From: Yoonia ponticola
GTDB taxonomy: Bacteria > Pseudomonadota > Alphaproteobacteria > Rhodobacterales > Rhodobacteraceae
NCBI RefSeq assembly: GCF_014199395.1
Contig: NZ_JACIJM010000006.1
Span: 62,001-126,000 of the forward strand
Length of the DNA: 64,000 bases
Reading direction: 5' to 3'
Positions 35,532-44,445 of this stretch are shown here, piece by piece. Made by a program: the position numbers and the translations under genes. How positions within the stretch are numbered: position 1 is the stretch's first letter; each line of letters opens with the position of its first letter. The notes below the pieces were generated by a model, which did no database searches, was not told the origin of the DNA, and worked only from the letters and a program-made list of their open reading frames with translations.

Positions 35532-38276
35532 ATGCAAAATTCCCGGATTACGGCCGTTCTCGGCCCAACGAATACCGGCAAAACCCATTACGCGATCCAG
35601 CAGATGTTGTCGCATCGCACGGGCGTCATAGGCCTGCCTTTACGGCTGCTCGCGCGTGAAGTGTACGACCGGATTGTGGCCGTCAAAGGGCCGAGCGTTG
35701 TAGCATTAGTCACGGGCGAGGAACGGATCGTGCCGCCGCGCACGCAATATTGGGTCTGCACCGTCGAGGCGATGCCCGAGGGCATGGGCTGCGATTTTCT
35801 CGCGATTGACGAAATTCAACTGTGCGGTGATGCAGAGCGCGGACATGTCTTTACCGACCGGTTGCTCCATGCGCGGGGCCTACGCGAGACGCTGTTTTTA
35901 GGCGCGGAAACCATGCGCTCTGCTATCGCCGCGATGGTGCCAGGGGTGCAGTTTATGTACCGCGAGCGAATGTCGCAGCTGACCTACTCAGGTTCGAAAA
36001 AGCTAAGTCGGATGCCTGCAAGAGCCGCAATTGTCGGCTTTTCGGTTGAAAATGTATATGCGATTGCCGAACTGCTGCGCCGGACCAAAGGTGGCGCTGC
36101 TGTGGTTATGGGCGCACTTTCCCCGCGGACCCGTAACGCGCAGGTCGAAATGTACCAGAACGGCGATGTCGATTATCTGGTGGCGACAGACGCTATCGGG
36201 ATGGGATTGAACCTCGATATTAACCACGTGGCCTTTTCGGCGCTGGCGAAATTCGACGGCCAAAAGATGCGCTATCTTTATCCCGAAGAACTCGCGCAGA
36301 TCGCGGGACGCGCTGGACGGCATACTGCGAATGGCACGTTTGGGGTGACGGGTGAGGCGCATGAATTGGATGACGGCGTGGCTGAGGCCATCATGTCACA
36401 TCAATTCCAGCCTGTGAAAAAGCTGCAATGGCGCAGCAGTGCGCTGCAATTCGGGTCTGTGAAACGGTTAATTCAGACTTTGGAAACCAGAACTGACGAT
36501 CAATGGCTGACGCGCGTGCGCGAAAGTGATGATTTGGCCGCACTTAAGGCGCTTGGCGATGATCCGCTGATTGCGGCGCGTGCCAAAGATGGACCGTCTG
36601 TGCGCCTATTGTGGGACGTGTGCCGCATCCCTGACTTTCGGGGCATCAGTCGCGGGGAACATGCGGCACTTTTAACCCGTATTTACAGCGATTTACACCA
36701 GTCCGGGCATGTTGACGAAAGCTGGCTGGCGTTGCAGATTGCGCGGATTGACCGTCATGATGGTGACATAGATACGTTGTCTAAGCGCCTCGCGTTCATT
36801 CGCACATGGACCTACGTTGCCCAACGCAAAGGGTGGGTGCGTGACGAAACACATTGGCGTGAGGTGACTCGCGCTGTAGAAGACCGATTATCAGATGCGC
36901 TCCATGGGGCGCTGACACAAAGATTTGTCGACCGGCGCACCAGCATTTTGCTGCGGCGGTTGAAGCAGAAGGAGAGCCTTGTGGCCGAGGTTAATGAAAA
37001 CGGTGAAGTAACAGTAGAAGGCGAATTTGTGGGGAAACTGGAAGGATTCCGGTTCCGCATGGATAAGGCTGGCAGTCCCGACGAGGCGAAAACGCTGCGT
37101 CAGGCAAGTGTGGCGGCCTTGGTCCCGCACTTTAGTTTGCGGGCCGATAAATTCTACAACGCCCCTGACACAGAGATTGATTTTACAGAGCAGGGCGGCC
37201 TGATGTGGGGCGATCAAGCTGTAGGTAAACTGGTGGCAGGGTCCGACATCCTGAAACCTGGCGTTGCTGTTTTTGTTGACGATGAGGCAGGGCAGGACGT
37301 GGCCGCTAAGGTTGAACGCCGCTTGCAGCATTTCATCGACCGCAAGATCGCCGCAGCGTTTGAACCGCTGTTGGGTCTCAAAAACGACGAGACGTTGGAA
37401 GGCATCGCCAAAGGCTTTGCATTCCGTCTGGCCGAAGGGTTCGGCATTGTGCCGCGCGGTGAAGTTGCCGCAGAAGTCAAAGATCTGGATCAGGACGCCC
37501 GTGGCGCGCTGCGCAAGCACGGTATTCGTTTTGGTCAATTCACGATCTTCATGCCGTTGTTGCTGAAACCTGCGCCGACACGTCTGCGCTTGGTGCTTTG
37601 GTCGCTGGCAAAAGACTTGGCCGAATTCCCAGAATCACCTCCACCGGGTTTGGTCACTGTGCCGTCCGACAAGGCCGCTGTGCCGGGCTATTACGCGATG
37701 GCCGGCTACCGCGCTGCGGGCGAGCGGGCGATTCGCATTGATATGCTCGAACGGCTTGCTGACATGCTGCGCGATCAAGACAGTCGTGGTGGCTTTGAAG
37801 GCACCGCAGATATGCTGTCGATCACGGGCATGACGCTAGAGCAGTTCGCAGATTTGATGACGGGTCTCGGCTACAAAGCTGAAAAAGGCGAACGTGCAAA
37901 AGTGAAGGCGACAAAGCCTGTGACCGATGCACCAAAGGCTGAAGACGCAGAAGCCGAAGCGGCACCAGTTGTTGAAGAAACACCTGCTGAAGGCACGGTT
38001 GAAACACCAGAAGCCGCACCTGAGATGGAGGCGTTCTACACCTTCACTTGGGGTGGTCGTGCCAACAACGCACGCCAAGGTGGCCGTCCGCAGCAAGGCC
38101 GCGACGAAAAGCCACGCAGCAACGACAAACCGCGCGGCAAAGGCAAGCCACGCGGCAAGCCGGGCGCTGGGCGTGACAGCAACAAGCCACAAAGTTTCCA
38201 AGCAAAACCGCGTAAAGAAAAGGCGATTGATCCCGATAATCCCTTCGCGGCATTGGCAGCTCTCAAGAACAAGTGA
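35532..38276 (+). CDS. SUV3-like RNA helicase with basic disordered tail
   Basis: This is a 914-residue superfamily 2 helicase. Motif I is GPTNTGKT (11-18), the DEx box reads DEIQ (93-96), and motif VI is QIAGRAGRH. This layout is that of SUV3/mitochondrial degradosome helicases, which alphaproteobacteria share. A 120-residue tail follows: first acidic and Ala/Glu-rich, then a Lys/Arg/Gly/Asn-rich stretch with repeated KPRG-type units (KPRGKGKPRGKPG), likely to bind RNA. The ATG at 35532 is used. It overlaps the S4-domain gene by 4 bases, which supports an RNA-related job. Confidence 0.9.
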   Translation: MQNSRITAVLGPTNTGKTHYAIQQMLSHRTGVIGLPLRLLAREVYDRIVAVKGPSVVALVTGEERIVPPRTQYWVCTVEAMPEGMGCDFLAIDEIQLCGDAERGHVFTDRLLHARGLRETLFLGAETMRSAIAAMVPGVQFMYRERMSQLTYSGSKKLSRMPARAAIVGFSVENVYAIAELLRRTKGGAAVVMGALSPRTRNAQVEMYQNGDVDYLVATDAIGMGLNLDINHVAFSALAKFDGQKMRYLYPEELAQIAGRAGRHTANGTFGVTGEAHELDDGVAEAIMSHQFQPVKKLQWRSSALQFGSVKRLIQTLETRTDDQWLTRVRESDDLAALKALGDDPLIAARAKDGPSVRLLWDVCRIPDFRGISRGEHAALLTRIYSDLHQSGHVDESWLALQIARIDRHDGDIDTLSKRLAFIRTWTYVAQRKGWVRDETHWREVTRAVEDRLSDALHGALTQRFVDRRTSILLRRLKQKESLVAEVNENGEVTVEGEFVGKLEGFRFRMDKAGSPDEAKTLRQASVAALVPHFSLRADKFYNAPDTEIDFTEQGGLMWGDQAVGKLVAGSDILKPGVAVFVDDEAGQDVAAKVERRLQHFIDRKIAAAFEPLLGLKNDETLEGIAKGFAFRLAEGFGIVPRGEVAAEVKDLDQDARGALRKHGIRFGQFTIFMPLLLKPAPTRLRLVLWSLAKDLAEFPESPPPGLVTVPSDKAAVPGYYAMAGYRAAGERAIRIDMLERLADMLRDQDSRGGFEGTADMLSITGMTLEQFADLMTGLGYKAEKGERAKVKATKPVTDAPKAEDAEAEAAPVVEETPAEGTVETPEAAPEMEAFYTFTWGGRANNARQGGRPQQGRDEKPRSNDKPRGKGKPRGKPGAGRDSNKPQSFQAKPRKEKAIDPDNPFAALAALKNK

Positions 38277-38668
38277 TCGATCAAGTTAAGGATACCATCC
38301 GGCTTGATAAATGGCTTTGGCAAGCGCGGTTTTTCAAATCGCGCTCGCTTGCTGCCGGGGTTGTCAGTGCGGGCAAGGTCCGCGTTGATGGCACACCCGT
38401 CAGTAAACCCGCCCGCAGCGTAGGGCCCGGTAACACACTGACATTTGTGAAAGAAACCGACACAAAGGTGGTGCGGATCGTCGCTTGTGGCACCCGCCGT
38501 GGCCCCGCCCCAGAGGCGCAGGCATTGTACGAAGACCTGTCACCCGAACCCGTCAAGAACATACATTCCCCGAACCCTAGCTTTGACGGGAAAGGTAGAC
38601 CGACGAAGCGCGATCGCCGGAACATGAAAGCTCAACGCGACATGAAACGGTCTTTCGACCTTGATTGA
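38273..38668 (+). CDS. hslR: RNA-binding S4 domain protein (HslR/Hsp15-like)
   Basis: This 131-residue protein starts with an S4 domain (IRLDKWLWQARFFKSRSLAAG, in which RLDKWLW is diagnostic of Hsp15). It ends with a basic tail (GRPTKRDRRNMKAQRDMKR). In E. coli Hsp15 binds stalled 50S subunits carrying nascent chains and is heat-induced. The GTG start overlaps the helicase stop as GTGA, so the two genes are coupled. No sigma-32 promoter was seen directly upstream. Confidence 0.92.
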   Translation: MIDQVKDTIRLDKWLWQARFFKSRSLAAGVVSAGKVRVDGTPVSKPARSVGPGNTLTFVKETDTKVVRIVACGTRRGPAPEAQALYEDLSPEPVKNIHSPNPSFDGKGRPTKRDRRNMKAQRDMKRSFDLD

Positions 38669-38717
38669 CTGCACGCTCTGTCCTAGGTGGGGCAAGAGAT
38701 AAACGGATGACCCTGCT

Positions 38718-39053
38718 ATGACCTATATCGTCAACGACAATTGCATCGCCTGTAAATACACCGACTGCGTCGAAGTCTGTCCTGTGGACTGCTTCTACGA
38801 AGGCGAAAATATGCTCGTGATCCACCCGGACGAATGCATCGACTGTGGCGTGTGCGAACCAGAATGCCCCGCAGACGCGATCCGTCCGGACACAGAGCCT
38901 GACATGGAAAAGTGGGTTGAATTCAACCGCAAGTATTCCGAAATGTGGCCGGTCATCATCACGAAAAAAGACCAGCTTCCGAATGCGGAAGAAATGGACG
39001 GCAAAGAGGGCAAGATGGACCTGTTCTCGGAAGCCCCAGGCGAGGGCGGCTAA
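38718..39053 (+). CDS. fdxA: FdxA, seven-iron ferredoxin
   Basis: This 111-residue ferredoxin holds one 3Fe-4S and one 4Fe-4S cluster. Ligands by comparison with Azotobacter FdI: Cys9, Cys17, Cys21 and Cys50 for the 3Fe-4S cluster; Cys25, Cys40, Cys43 and Cys46 for the 4Fe-4S cluster; Cys12 is the extra non-ligand Cys. The C-terminal extension ([17 protein letters not shown]) is typical of FdxA. The order hslR-fdxA-carD is common in this group. It ends at a strong terminator. Confidence 0.95.
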   Translation: MTYIVNDNCIACKYTDCVEVCPVDCFYEGENMLVIHPDECIDCGVCEPECPADAIRPDTEPDMEKWVEFNRKYSEMWPVIITKKDQLPNAEEMDGKEGKMDLFSEAPGEGG

Positions 39054-39081
39054 GCCGATTTCGCGACCTATTTACCTTACC

Positions 39082-39112
39082 AAACGCCCCGCTTTTATCG
39101 GGGCGTTTTTTG
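39082..39112 (+). terminator. Rho-independent terminator of fdxA
   Basis: A 9-bp stem AACGCCCCG/CGGGGCGTT with a 7-base loop is followed by TTTTT, 29 bases after the fdxA stop. Confidence 0.92.
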
Positions 39113-39170
39113 TGATATACACATCCACAATGAACGCTACGATCTGACACCTTTAAACGCGAATTATCCC

Positions 39171-39202
39171 CCGACGGCACCCAAGGGTTCCGCCGGTTTT
39201 TT
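39171..39202 (+). terminator. Second hairpin-T6 terminator, in the carD leader
   Basis: CCGACGGCACCC and GGGTTCCGCCGG form a 12-position stem with two mismatches and an AA loop, followed by six T. It ends 39 bases before the carD ATG and 60 bases past the fdxA terminator. It may be an attenuator of carD or the end of a short RNA. Confidence 0.7.
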
Positions 39203-39240
39203 GCCGTTTTCGTCAGAATAACCGCCATGAAAGGACTATC

Positions 39241-39747
39241 ATGAGCAAGAAGAAACTGGACTTCAGCCCGAACGAATTTGTTGTTTATCCGGCCCACGGT
39301 GTTGGCAAAATCATCGCCGTTGAGAAAGAAGAGGTCGCTGGTTTCGATCTCGAGATGTTTGTCATCGTGTTCGAAAAGGACAAGATGAAGCTGCGTGTTC
39401 CAACGAACAAAGCAATTGATGTCGGCATGCGCGCGCTTGCGACACCTGACGTTGTATCCCACGCCATGAAGACATTGCGCGGCAAAGCTAAAGTGAAAAA
39501 AGCCATGTGGTCCCGCCGTGCGCAGGAATATGAGCAAAAGATTAACTCTGGCGATTTGATCGCAATCGCAGAAGTTGTGCGCGACTTGCACCGCCAAGAC
39601 GACCAGCGCGAGCAAAGCTATTCAGAGCGTCAGCTGTATGAAGCAGCCTTGGAACGCCTGAGCCGCGAAATCGCTGTCGTCGCAGGCAGCGAAGAATCAG
39701 CAGCTGTTGAAGAGGTCACATCCGTACTGGTTGGCCGCGCAGCCTAA
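39241..39747 (+). CDS. carD: CarD/CdnL family RNA-polymerase-binding regulator
   Basis: This is a 168-residue CarD-family protein. The N-terminal RNA-polymerase-interaction domain begins EFVVYPAHGVGKI, as in CdnL and TRCF, and the C-terminal helical half (RRAQEYEQKINSGD, RDLHRQDDQREQSYSERQLY) contacts promoter DNA. In alphaproteobacteria CdnL stabilises open complexes at rRNA and housekeeping promoters. An intrinsic-terminator hairpin lies in its leader, and a strong terminator follows the gene. Confidence 0.93.
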   Translation: MSKKKLDFSPNEFVVYPAHGVGKIIAVEKEEVAGFDLEMFVIVFEKDKMKLRVPTNKAIDVGMRALATPDVVSHAMKTLRGKAKVKKAMWSRRAQEYEQKINSGDLIAIAEVVRDLHRQDDQREQSYSERQLYEAALERLSREIAVVAGSEESAAVEEVTSVLVGRAA

Positions 39748-39770
39748 GTCGGATTACCTTTCTAAGGAAA

Positions 39771-39799
39771 AGGGCGATGCTTTGGCGTCGCCCTTTTTT
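39771..39799 (+). terminator. Rho-independent terminator of carD
   Basis: AGGGCGA pairs with TCGCCCT around a 10-base segment that can pair further, then TTTTTT follows, 24 bases after the carD stop. Confidence 0.9.
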
Positions 39800-39812
39800 G
39801 TGATGTCGGATT

Positions 39813-39867
39813 GGGGGCCAGCCCCCAAGCCCCCGGGATTTGAAGAAAGTCCAAGAAGCCTAAAGGG
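39813..39867. repeat. Dispersed 3'-junction repeat, copy 2
   Basis: GGGGGCCAGCCCCC hairpin, then CCCCCGGGATTTGAAGAAAG, TCCAAGAAGCCTAAAGGG. It matches copies at 28147 and 50911. It lies between the convergent carD and purD, and its CTA supplies the purD TAG stop. Confidence 0.75.
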
Positions 39868-41113
39868 CACGCCATCCGATGTCCGTCCGGTAAAAGCCGC
39901 CGGGCCAGTCGATTTTTTTGGTCATCTCGTAGGCTTTGGCGTGGGCCTCTTTGAGGGTGTCAGCGCGGGCCGTTACAGCAAGGACGCGACCGCCGGTTGC
40001 CGTGATTTTACCGTCTTTTTCGGTTGTGCCAGCGTGGAACGTCATATGTTGGCTGTCCTCGGTCAGGCCGTCTAGCCCGCTGATGACGCTGCCTTTTTCG
40101 TATGATCCAGGGTAGCCGTTTGCCGCCATGACAACCGTTAACGCATGATCATCCGCCCAGATCGCGTTGATGTCCGCGAGGCGGTGTTCGGCGCAGGCTT
40201 GCAGCAGGTCAAGGATTTGACCGCCGAGCCGCATCATCAGGCATTGGCATTCTGGATCGCCAAAGCGCACGTTGTATTCCACGAGGCGCGGTTGGCCGTC
40301 TTTGATCATTAGGCCGACAAAAAGCACACCTTCAAACGGTGTGCCGCGTTTCGCCATTTCGTCCATTGTTGGCTTGATGATCTCGTCGAGCGCCTTTTGC
40401 GTCACGGCGTCGGTCATCACGGGGGCAGGGGAATAAGCACCCATGCCGCCAGTGTTCGGTCCTGTGTCGCCTTCGCCGACCCGTTTGTGGTCTTGGGCGG
40501 TGCCGACGGGCAAGATCGAGGTGCCGTCGCAAAGCACGAAGAACGACGCTTCTTCGCCGTCCATGAATTCTTCGATCACGACTTCTGCGCCTGCGTTGTC
40601 GTCGAACATATCAAGGATCGCGGCTTCGGCTTCGGGCAATGTCATGGCGACTGTGACGCCTTTGCCTGCTGCGAGACCATCCGCCTTAACCACAATCGGT
40701 GCGCCTTGTTCGCGCACATAGTCGAGGGCCGCATCGCCATCGGTGAAATGCGCATAACCTGCGGTTGGGGCGTTCGCCGCGTCGCAAATCTCTTTGGTGA
40801 ACGCTTTGGATGCTTCGAGTTTTGCCGCTGCTTGCGATGGACCGAACACTAGAAACCCCGCGTCGCGCAGGCGATCAGCGACGCCCACGGCAAGCGGCGC
40901 TTCGGGGCCGATGATCACAAAATCAACTGCGTGATCAGCAGCAAATCCCGCCACCGCGTCGCCGTCCATGATTTCAATCGCCGCACATTCGCACATCTGC
41001 GCGATACCCGCGTTACCAGGGGCCACGATCAGCCGATCACATTTTGGGTTCTGTTGAATGGCCCATGCAAGCGCGTGTTCGCGCCCACCGCTGCCCAAAA
41101 TCAAAATATTCAT
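39860..41113 (-). CDS. purD: PurD, phosphoribosylamine-glycine ligase
   Basis: This 417-residue ATP-grasp enzyme performs the second step of purine synthesis. The opening NILILGSGGREHALAW, the ATP-grasp core (VVKADGLAAGKGV) and the metal-binding YNVRFGDPECQ are intact. The start is the ATG at 41113 (20 further upstream codons are open but do not look coding). It is divergent from xseA with 71 bases between. Its stop codon lies in a dispersed repeat. Length is normal. Confidence 0.96.
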   Translation of the reverse strand: MNILILGSGGREHALAWAIQQNPKCDRLIVAPGNAGIAQMCECAAIEIMDGDAVAGFAADHAVDFVIIGPEAPLAVGVADRLRDAGFLVFGPSQAAAKLEASKAFTKEICDAANAPTAGYAHFTDGDAALDYVREQGAPIVVKADGLAAGKGVTVAMTLPEAEAAILDMFDDNAGAEVVIEEFMDGEEASFFVLCDGTSILPVGTAQDHKRVGEGDTGPNTGGMGAYSPAPVMTDAVTQKALDEIIKPTMDEMAKRGTPFEGVLFVGLMIKDGQPRLVEYNVRFGDPECQCLMMRLGGQILDLLQACAEHRLADINAIWADDHALTVVMAANGYPGSYEKGSVISGLDGLTEDSQHMTFHAGTTEKDGKITATGGRVLAVTARADTLKEAHAKAYEMTKKIDWPGGFYRTDIGWRAL

Positions 41114-41184
41114 CACGTGTCCCCGTTGGCCTTTGTTGATGGGCGTTCTAAAGTCCGCAAGAGAATGCAGCAAGGGCGGATCAC

Positions 41185-42705
41185 ATGGACTTATTCGACG
41201 ATGAAAGCCCGCAAGACGGTGCGGGCAACAATGCGCCCGAATTTACGGTATCTGAAATATCGGGTGCGGTGAAGAAAACCATCGAAGGCGGGTTTTCGCA
41301 TGTGCGTGTGCGGGGCGAAGTCGGACGTGTGTCGCGGCCTCGATCTGGGCACCTGTATCTGGATTTGAAAGACGATAAATCCGTTTTGGCTGGCATCATC
41401 TGGAAAGGCCGCGCTGTGGCATTGGCGCAGCAACCCGAAGAGGGGATGGAGGTCATTGCGACAGGCAAGTTAACCACGTTCCCCGGTCAGTCAAAGTACC
41501 AGATGGTGATTGAAGACATTGCACCTGCGGGTGCCGGTGCATTGATGGCGATGTTGGAAAAGCGCAAGAAGGCGCTTGCGGCAGAAGGGCTGTTTGCACC
41601 GGAGCGTAAGAAAAAACTACCCTATCTGCCCGAGGTGATTGGCGTCGTAACCTCCCCATCTGGCGCGGTTATTCGCGATATCTTGCACCGCTTGCGGGAT
41701 CGGTTCCCGCGCAAGGTGCTGGTTTGGCCCGTTGCGGTCCAAGGTCAGAAAAGTGCAAATGAAGTCGCCGCCGCGATCAACGGTTTCAACGCTATGACGC
41801 CCGGTGGGGCGCTGCCAAGGCCCGATCTATTGATCGTTGCGCGGGGTGGTGGATCGATTGAGGATCTGTGGGGCTTTAACGAAGAAGTTGTCGCGCGTGC
41901 CGCTGCCGCATCTGACATTCCGCTGATCTCTGCAGTGGGACATGAGACCGATACCACGCTGATCGATTTTGTGTCCGATATGCGGGCACCGACGCCCACG
42001 GCTGCGGCTGAATTAGCGGTGCCTGTGCGGCTAGATTTGCTCGCGTGGACCGATCAGCAGGGCGCACGTCTATCGCGAGCGCTGTCCACGGGTATCACGC
42101 AACGCCAGCAACGGGTGCGCGATTTGGGGCGTGCTTTGCCGAAAGTAGAAACTTTGGTCGAAGGCCCGCGTCAACGCTTGGATTATCTCGGCGAACGTCT
42201 GCCCGGCGCATTAAATGCGGCTGCGGCGAAGAAACGAGTCGCCCTATCGGATGTCAGCGGTGCTTTGCGCCCTGCAACTTTGGCGCGTGCGGTGGCCTCT
42301 GATCGGCGACGGTTGAACGACCTAGCGGGGCGGCTTGGTCCTGCGTTGCAGCGCGGACTTACGCAGCAATCTCAGGCATTTGGACAAGTCGCAAAGGGTC
42401 TGCAACCGCGCTTGGTCCAAGGTGATGTGACACGCAAATCCGAGCAATTGATCAACTTGCTGCGTCGCCTGTCGGATCGTGCAAGTCGTCAGCAATCTGA
42501 ACGAAAATCCAGATTGGGTGCAATCGACCGTTTGCACGAAACGTTGGGATATAGGGAAACGCTCAAACGCGGCTATGCTGTTGTTCGCGGCGACGGGGCC
42601 GTCGTGACAGACACTCAAGCAGCCCAAAACGCACGTGAAATTGAGGTCGAATTCGCAGATGGTCGCGTGAAATTGAAAGGCGATGCGCAAGGCGCGTTGT
42701 TCTAA
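41185..42705 (+). CDS. xseA: XseA, exodeoxyribonuclease VII large subunit
   Basis: This is the 506-residue nuclease subunit. An N-terminal OB-fold (FTVSEISGAVKKTIEGGF, VRVRGEVGRVSRP) is followed by the catalytic domain with LPYLPEVIGVVTSPSGAVIRD and ARGGGSIEDLWGFNEE. A long coiled-coil region rich in Arg/Gln follows (about 275-440), then a C-terminal RGYAVVRGDG strand segment. It degrades single-stranded DNA with XseB, which is not in this window. GGGCGG lies upstream of the ATG. Confidence 0.95.
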   Translation: MDLFDDESPQDGAGNNAPEFTVSEISGAVKKTIEGGFSHVRVRGEVGRVSRPRSGHLYLDLKDDKSVLAGIIWKGRAVALAQQPEEGMEVIATGKLTTFPGQSKYQMVIEDIAPAGAGALMAMLEKRKKALAAEGLFAPERKKKLPYLPEVIGVVTSPSGAVIRDILHRLRDRFPRKVLVWPVAVQGQKSANEVAAAINGFNAMTPGGALPRPDLLIVARGGGSIEDLWGFNEEVVARAAAASDIPLISAVGHETDTTLIDFVSDMRAPTPTAAAELAVPVRLDLLAWTDQQGARLSRALSTGITQRQQRVRDLGRALPKVETLVEGPRQRLDYLGERLPGALNAAAAKKRVALSDVSGALRPATLARAVASDRRRLNDLAGRLGPALQRGLTQQSQAFGQVAKGLQPRLVQGDVTRKSEQLINLLRRLSDRASRQQSERKSRLGAIDRLHETLGYRETLKRGYAVVRGDGAVVTDTQAAQNAREIEVEFADGRVKLKGDAQGALF

Positions 42706-42781
42706 AATACTGTGACGTGGCTGTGCCCTTTTCAAATTGGGGGCGCTGGGCTATCTGACACCTAACAAAGCGGGAAGCCTG

Positions 42782-43912
42782 ATGACCTTGAATTTTGAAC
42801 AACCGGGACCGATTGAAAAAGATTGGTCCGACGCGATTTCTCCGATTGAGGACATCATTGATGACGCCCGCAACGGTAAGATGTTTGTCCTCGTCGATCA
42901 TGAAGATCGCGAAAACGAAGGCGATCTGGTGATTCCAGCGCAAATGGCGACGCCGGATGCGGTGAACTTTATGGCGACGCATGGCCGTGGCCTGATCTGT
43001 TTGACGCTGACGAGCGACCGCTTGGACGCGCTTGATCTGCCGCTGATGGCCGCACAGAATTCGTCGCGCCACGAAACTGCGTTCACCGTGTCGATTGAAG
43101 CCCGCGAGGGCGTGACGACCGGCATTTCCGCCGCTGACCGCGCCCACACCGTGGCCGTCGCGATTGACGCGAGCAAAGGTGCTGCCGATATCGCCACGCC
43201 GGGCCACGTGTTCCCGCTACGTGCGCGTGATGGTGGCGTTTTGGTCCGTGCGGGTCATACCGAGGCCGCTGTCGATATTGCACGGCTTGCAGGGCTGAAC
43301 CCGTCAGGCGTGATTTGTGAGATCATGAAAGACGACGGCGAAATGGCGCGTCTGCCTGATCTGGTCGCTTTTGCACAGCTACATGGGCTGAAAATCGGGA
43401 CAATTTCGGACTTGATCGCTTATCGCCGCCGCCACGATAACCTTGTGCGGGTGCGGTCCGAAGAAGTGATTACCTCCGAGTTCGGCGGCGATTGGGACAT
43501 GAAAGTTTATTCCGATCAGACCCACGGTGACGAGCATATCGTTCTGACCAAAGGGGATCTTTCGGGTGATGCGCCAGTGTTGGTGCGGATGCACGCGATG
43601 GACCCTATGTTGGACGTCATCGGGACTGGCCCTAAAGGCCGCGCCGCTGAATTTAACCATGCCATGTCCGCTGTTGCCACTGAAGGACGCGGTGTGGTTG
43701 TGTTGCTACGTGACACCGCGATGAAGCTCGAAGTCGCCGACGAAGTGTCGCCCAAAACATTGCGCCAGTACGGGTTGGGGGCGCAAATCCTTAGCTCGCT
43801 CGGGTTGAATAAAATTGAATTGCTGACCAATTCGCCGACGCCAAAAATCGTTGGACTAGAGGCTTACGGCCTTGAAATTGTTGGCACACGTAAAATTTCG
43901 GAGCTTGGTTAA
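42782..43912 (+). CDS. RibBX: DHBP synthase fused to a degenerate GTP cyclohydrolase II domain
   Basis: This is a 376-residue fusion. Residues about 20-220 are 3,4-dihydroxy-2-butanone-4-phosphate synthase (RibB) with the active-site loop DHEDRENEGDLV, the ATHGRGLICL motif and GHTEAAVDI. The C-terminal part aligns with GTP cyclohydrolase II by its ending (ELLTNSPTPKIVGLEAYG), but all three zinc cysteines and the EGR catalytic stretch are missing (HAMDPMLDVIGTGPKG in their place). This is the RibBX type known from Proteobacteria, so the GTP step must be supplied elsewhere. The ATG at 42782 follows GGGAAG. It overlaps ribH by one base. Confidence 0.92.
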   Translation: MTLNFEQPGPIEKDWSDAISPIEDIIDDARNGKMFVLVDHEDRENEGDLVIPAQMATPDAVNFMATHGRGLICLTLTSDRLDALDLPLMAAQNSSRHETAFTVSIEAREGVTTGISAADRAHTVAVAIDASKGAADIATPGHVFPLRARDGGVLVRAGHTEAAVDIARLAGLNPSGVICEIMKDDGEMARLPDLVAFAQLHGLKIGTISDLIAYRRRHDNLVRVRSEEVITSEFGGDWDMKVYSDQTHGDEHIVLTKGDLSGDAPVLVRMHAMDPMLDVIGTGPKGRAAEFNHAMSAVATEGRGVVVLLRDTAMKLEVADEVSPKTLRQYGLGAQILSSLGLNKIELLTNSPTPKIVGLEAYGLEIVGTRKISELG

Positions 43913-44445
43913 TGGCCGGTCCATCACACTACATCATGCCGCTACCGGAATTCGATAAACCGGTGAAACTGCTGATCGTCGCGTCGCCTTATTATAAGGA
44001 CTTGTCTGACCACCAGATCGCAGGTGCGAAGGCCGAGATCGAAAAAGCAGGGGCTACGTGGGACATCGTAAACGTGCCCGGTGCATTGGAAATTCCAACC
44101 GCGATTAGCATTGCTGAACGGATGAGTAACTTTGACGGATACGTGGCGCTTGGCTGTGTGATCCGTGGCGAGACGACGCATTACGACACCGTTTGCAACG
44201 ATAGCTCGCGGGCGATCCAATTGTTGGGTCTGCAAGGCGTGTGCATCGGCAACGGTATCCTGACGGTTGAAAATTACGAGCAGGCGCAAGTGCGCGCTGA
44301 CCCTGCTGATCAAAACAAAGGCGGCGGTGCGGCGCACGCGGCCTTGCACCTGATCGCACTCAGCCGTAAGTGGGGCCGTCCTGATAAGGGTATCGGGTTC
44401 ACCAGCGACATACTTCTCGCGCAGCAAGGCAAAACCACGGCATGA
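43912..44445 (+). CDS. ribH: RibH, 6,7-dimethyl-8-ribityllumazine synthase
   Basis: This 177-residue subunit condenses the butanone phosphate made by RibB with the ribityl pyrimidine. Motifs: VASPYYKDLSD near the start, VPGALEIPTAI, GCVIRGETTHYD and GNGILTVEN. It is a little longer than the typical 150-160 residues because of a C-terminal extension. Its start overlaps ribBX (TAATG) and its stop overlaps nusB (ATGA). This tight ribBX-ribH-nusB order is characteristic of alphaproteobacteria. Confidence 0.96.
   Translation: MAGPSHYIMPLPEFDKPVKLLIVASPYYKDLSDHQIAGAKAEIEKAGATWDIVNVPGALEIPTAISIAERMSNFDGYVALGCVIRGETTHYDTVCNDSSRAIQLLGLQGVCIGNGILTVENYEQAQVRADPADQNKGGGAAHAALHLIALSRKWGRPDKGIGFTSDILLAQQGKTTA

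Noticed and set aside
42706-42781. An FMN riboswitch in front of ribBX
   Set aside because: The space after xseA is far too short and lacks the conserved RFN elements.
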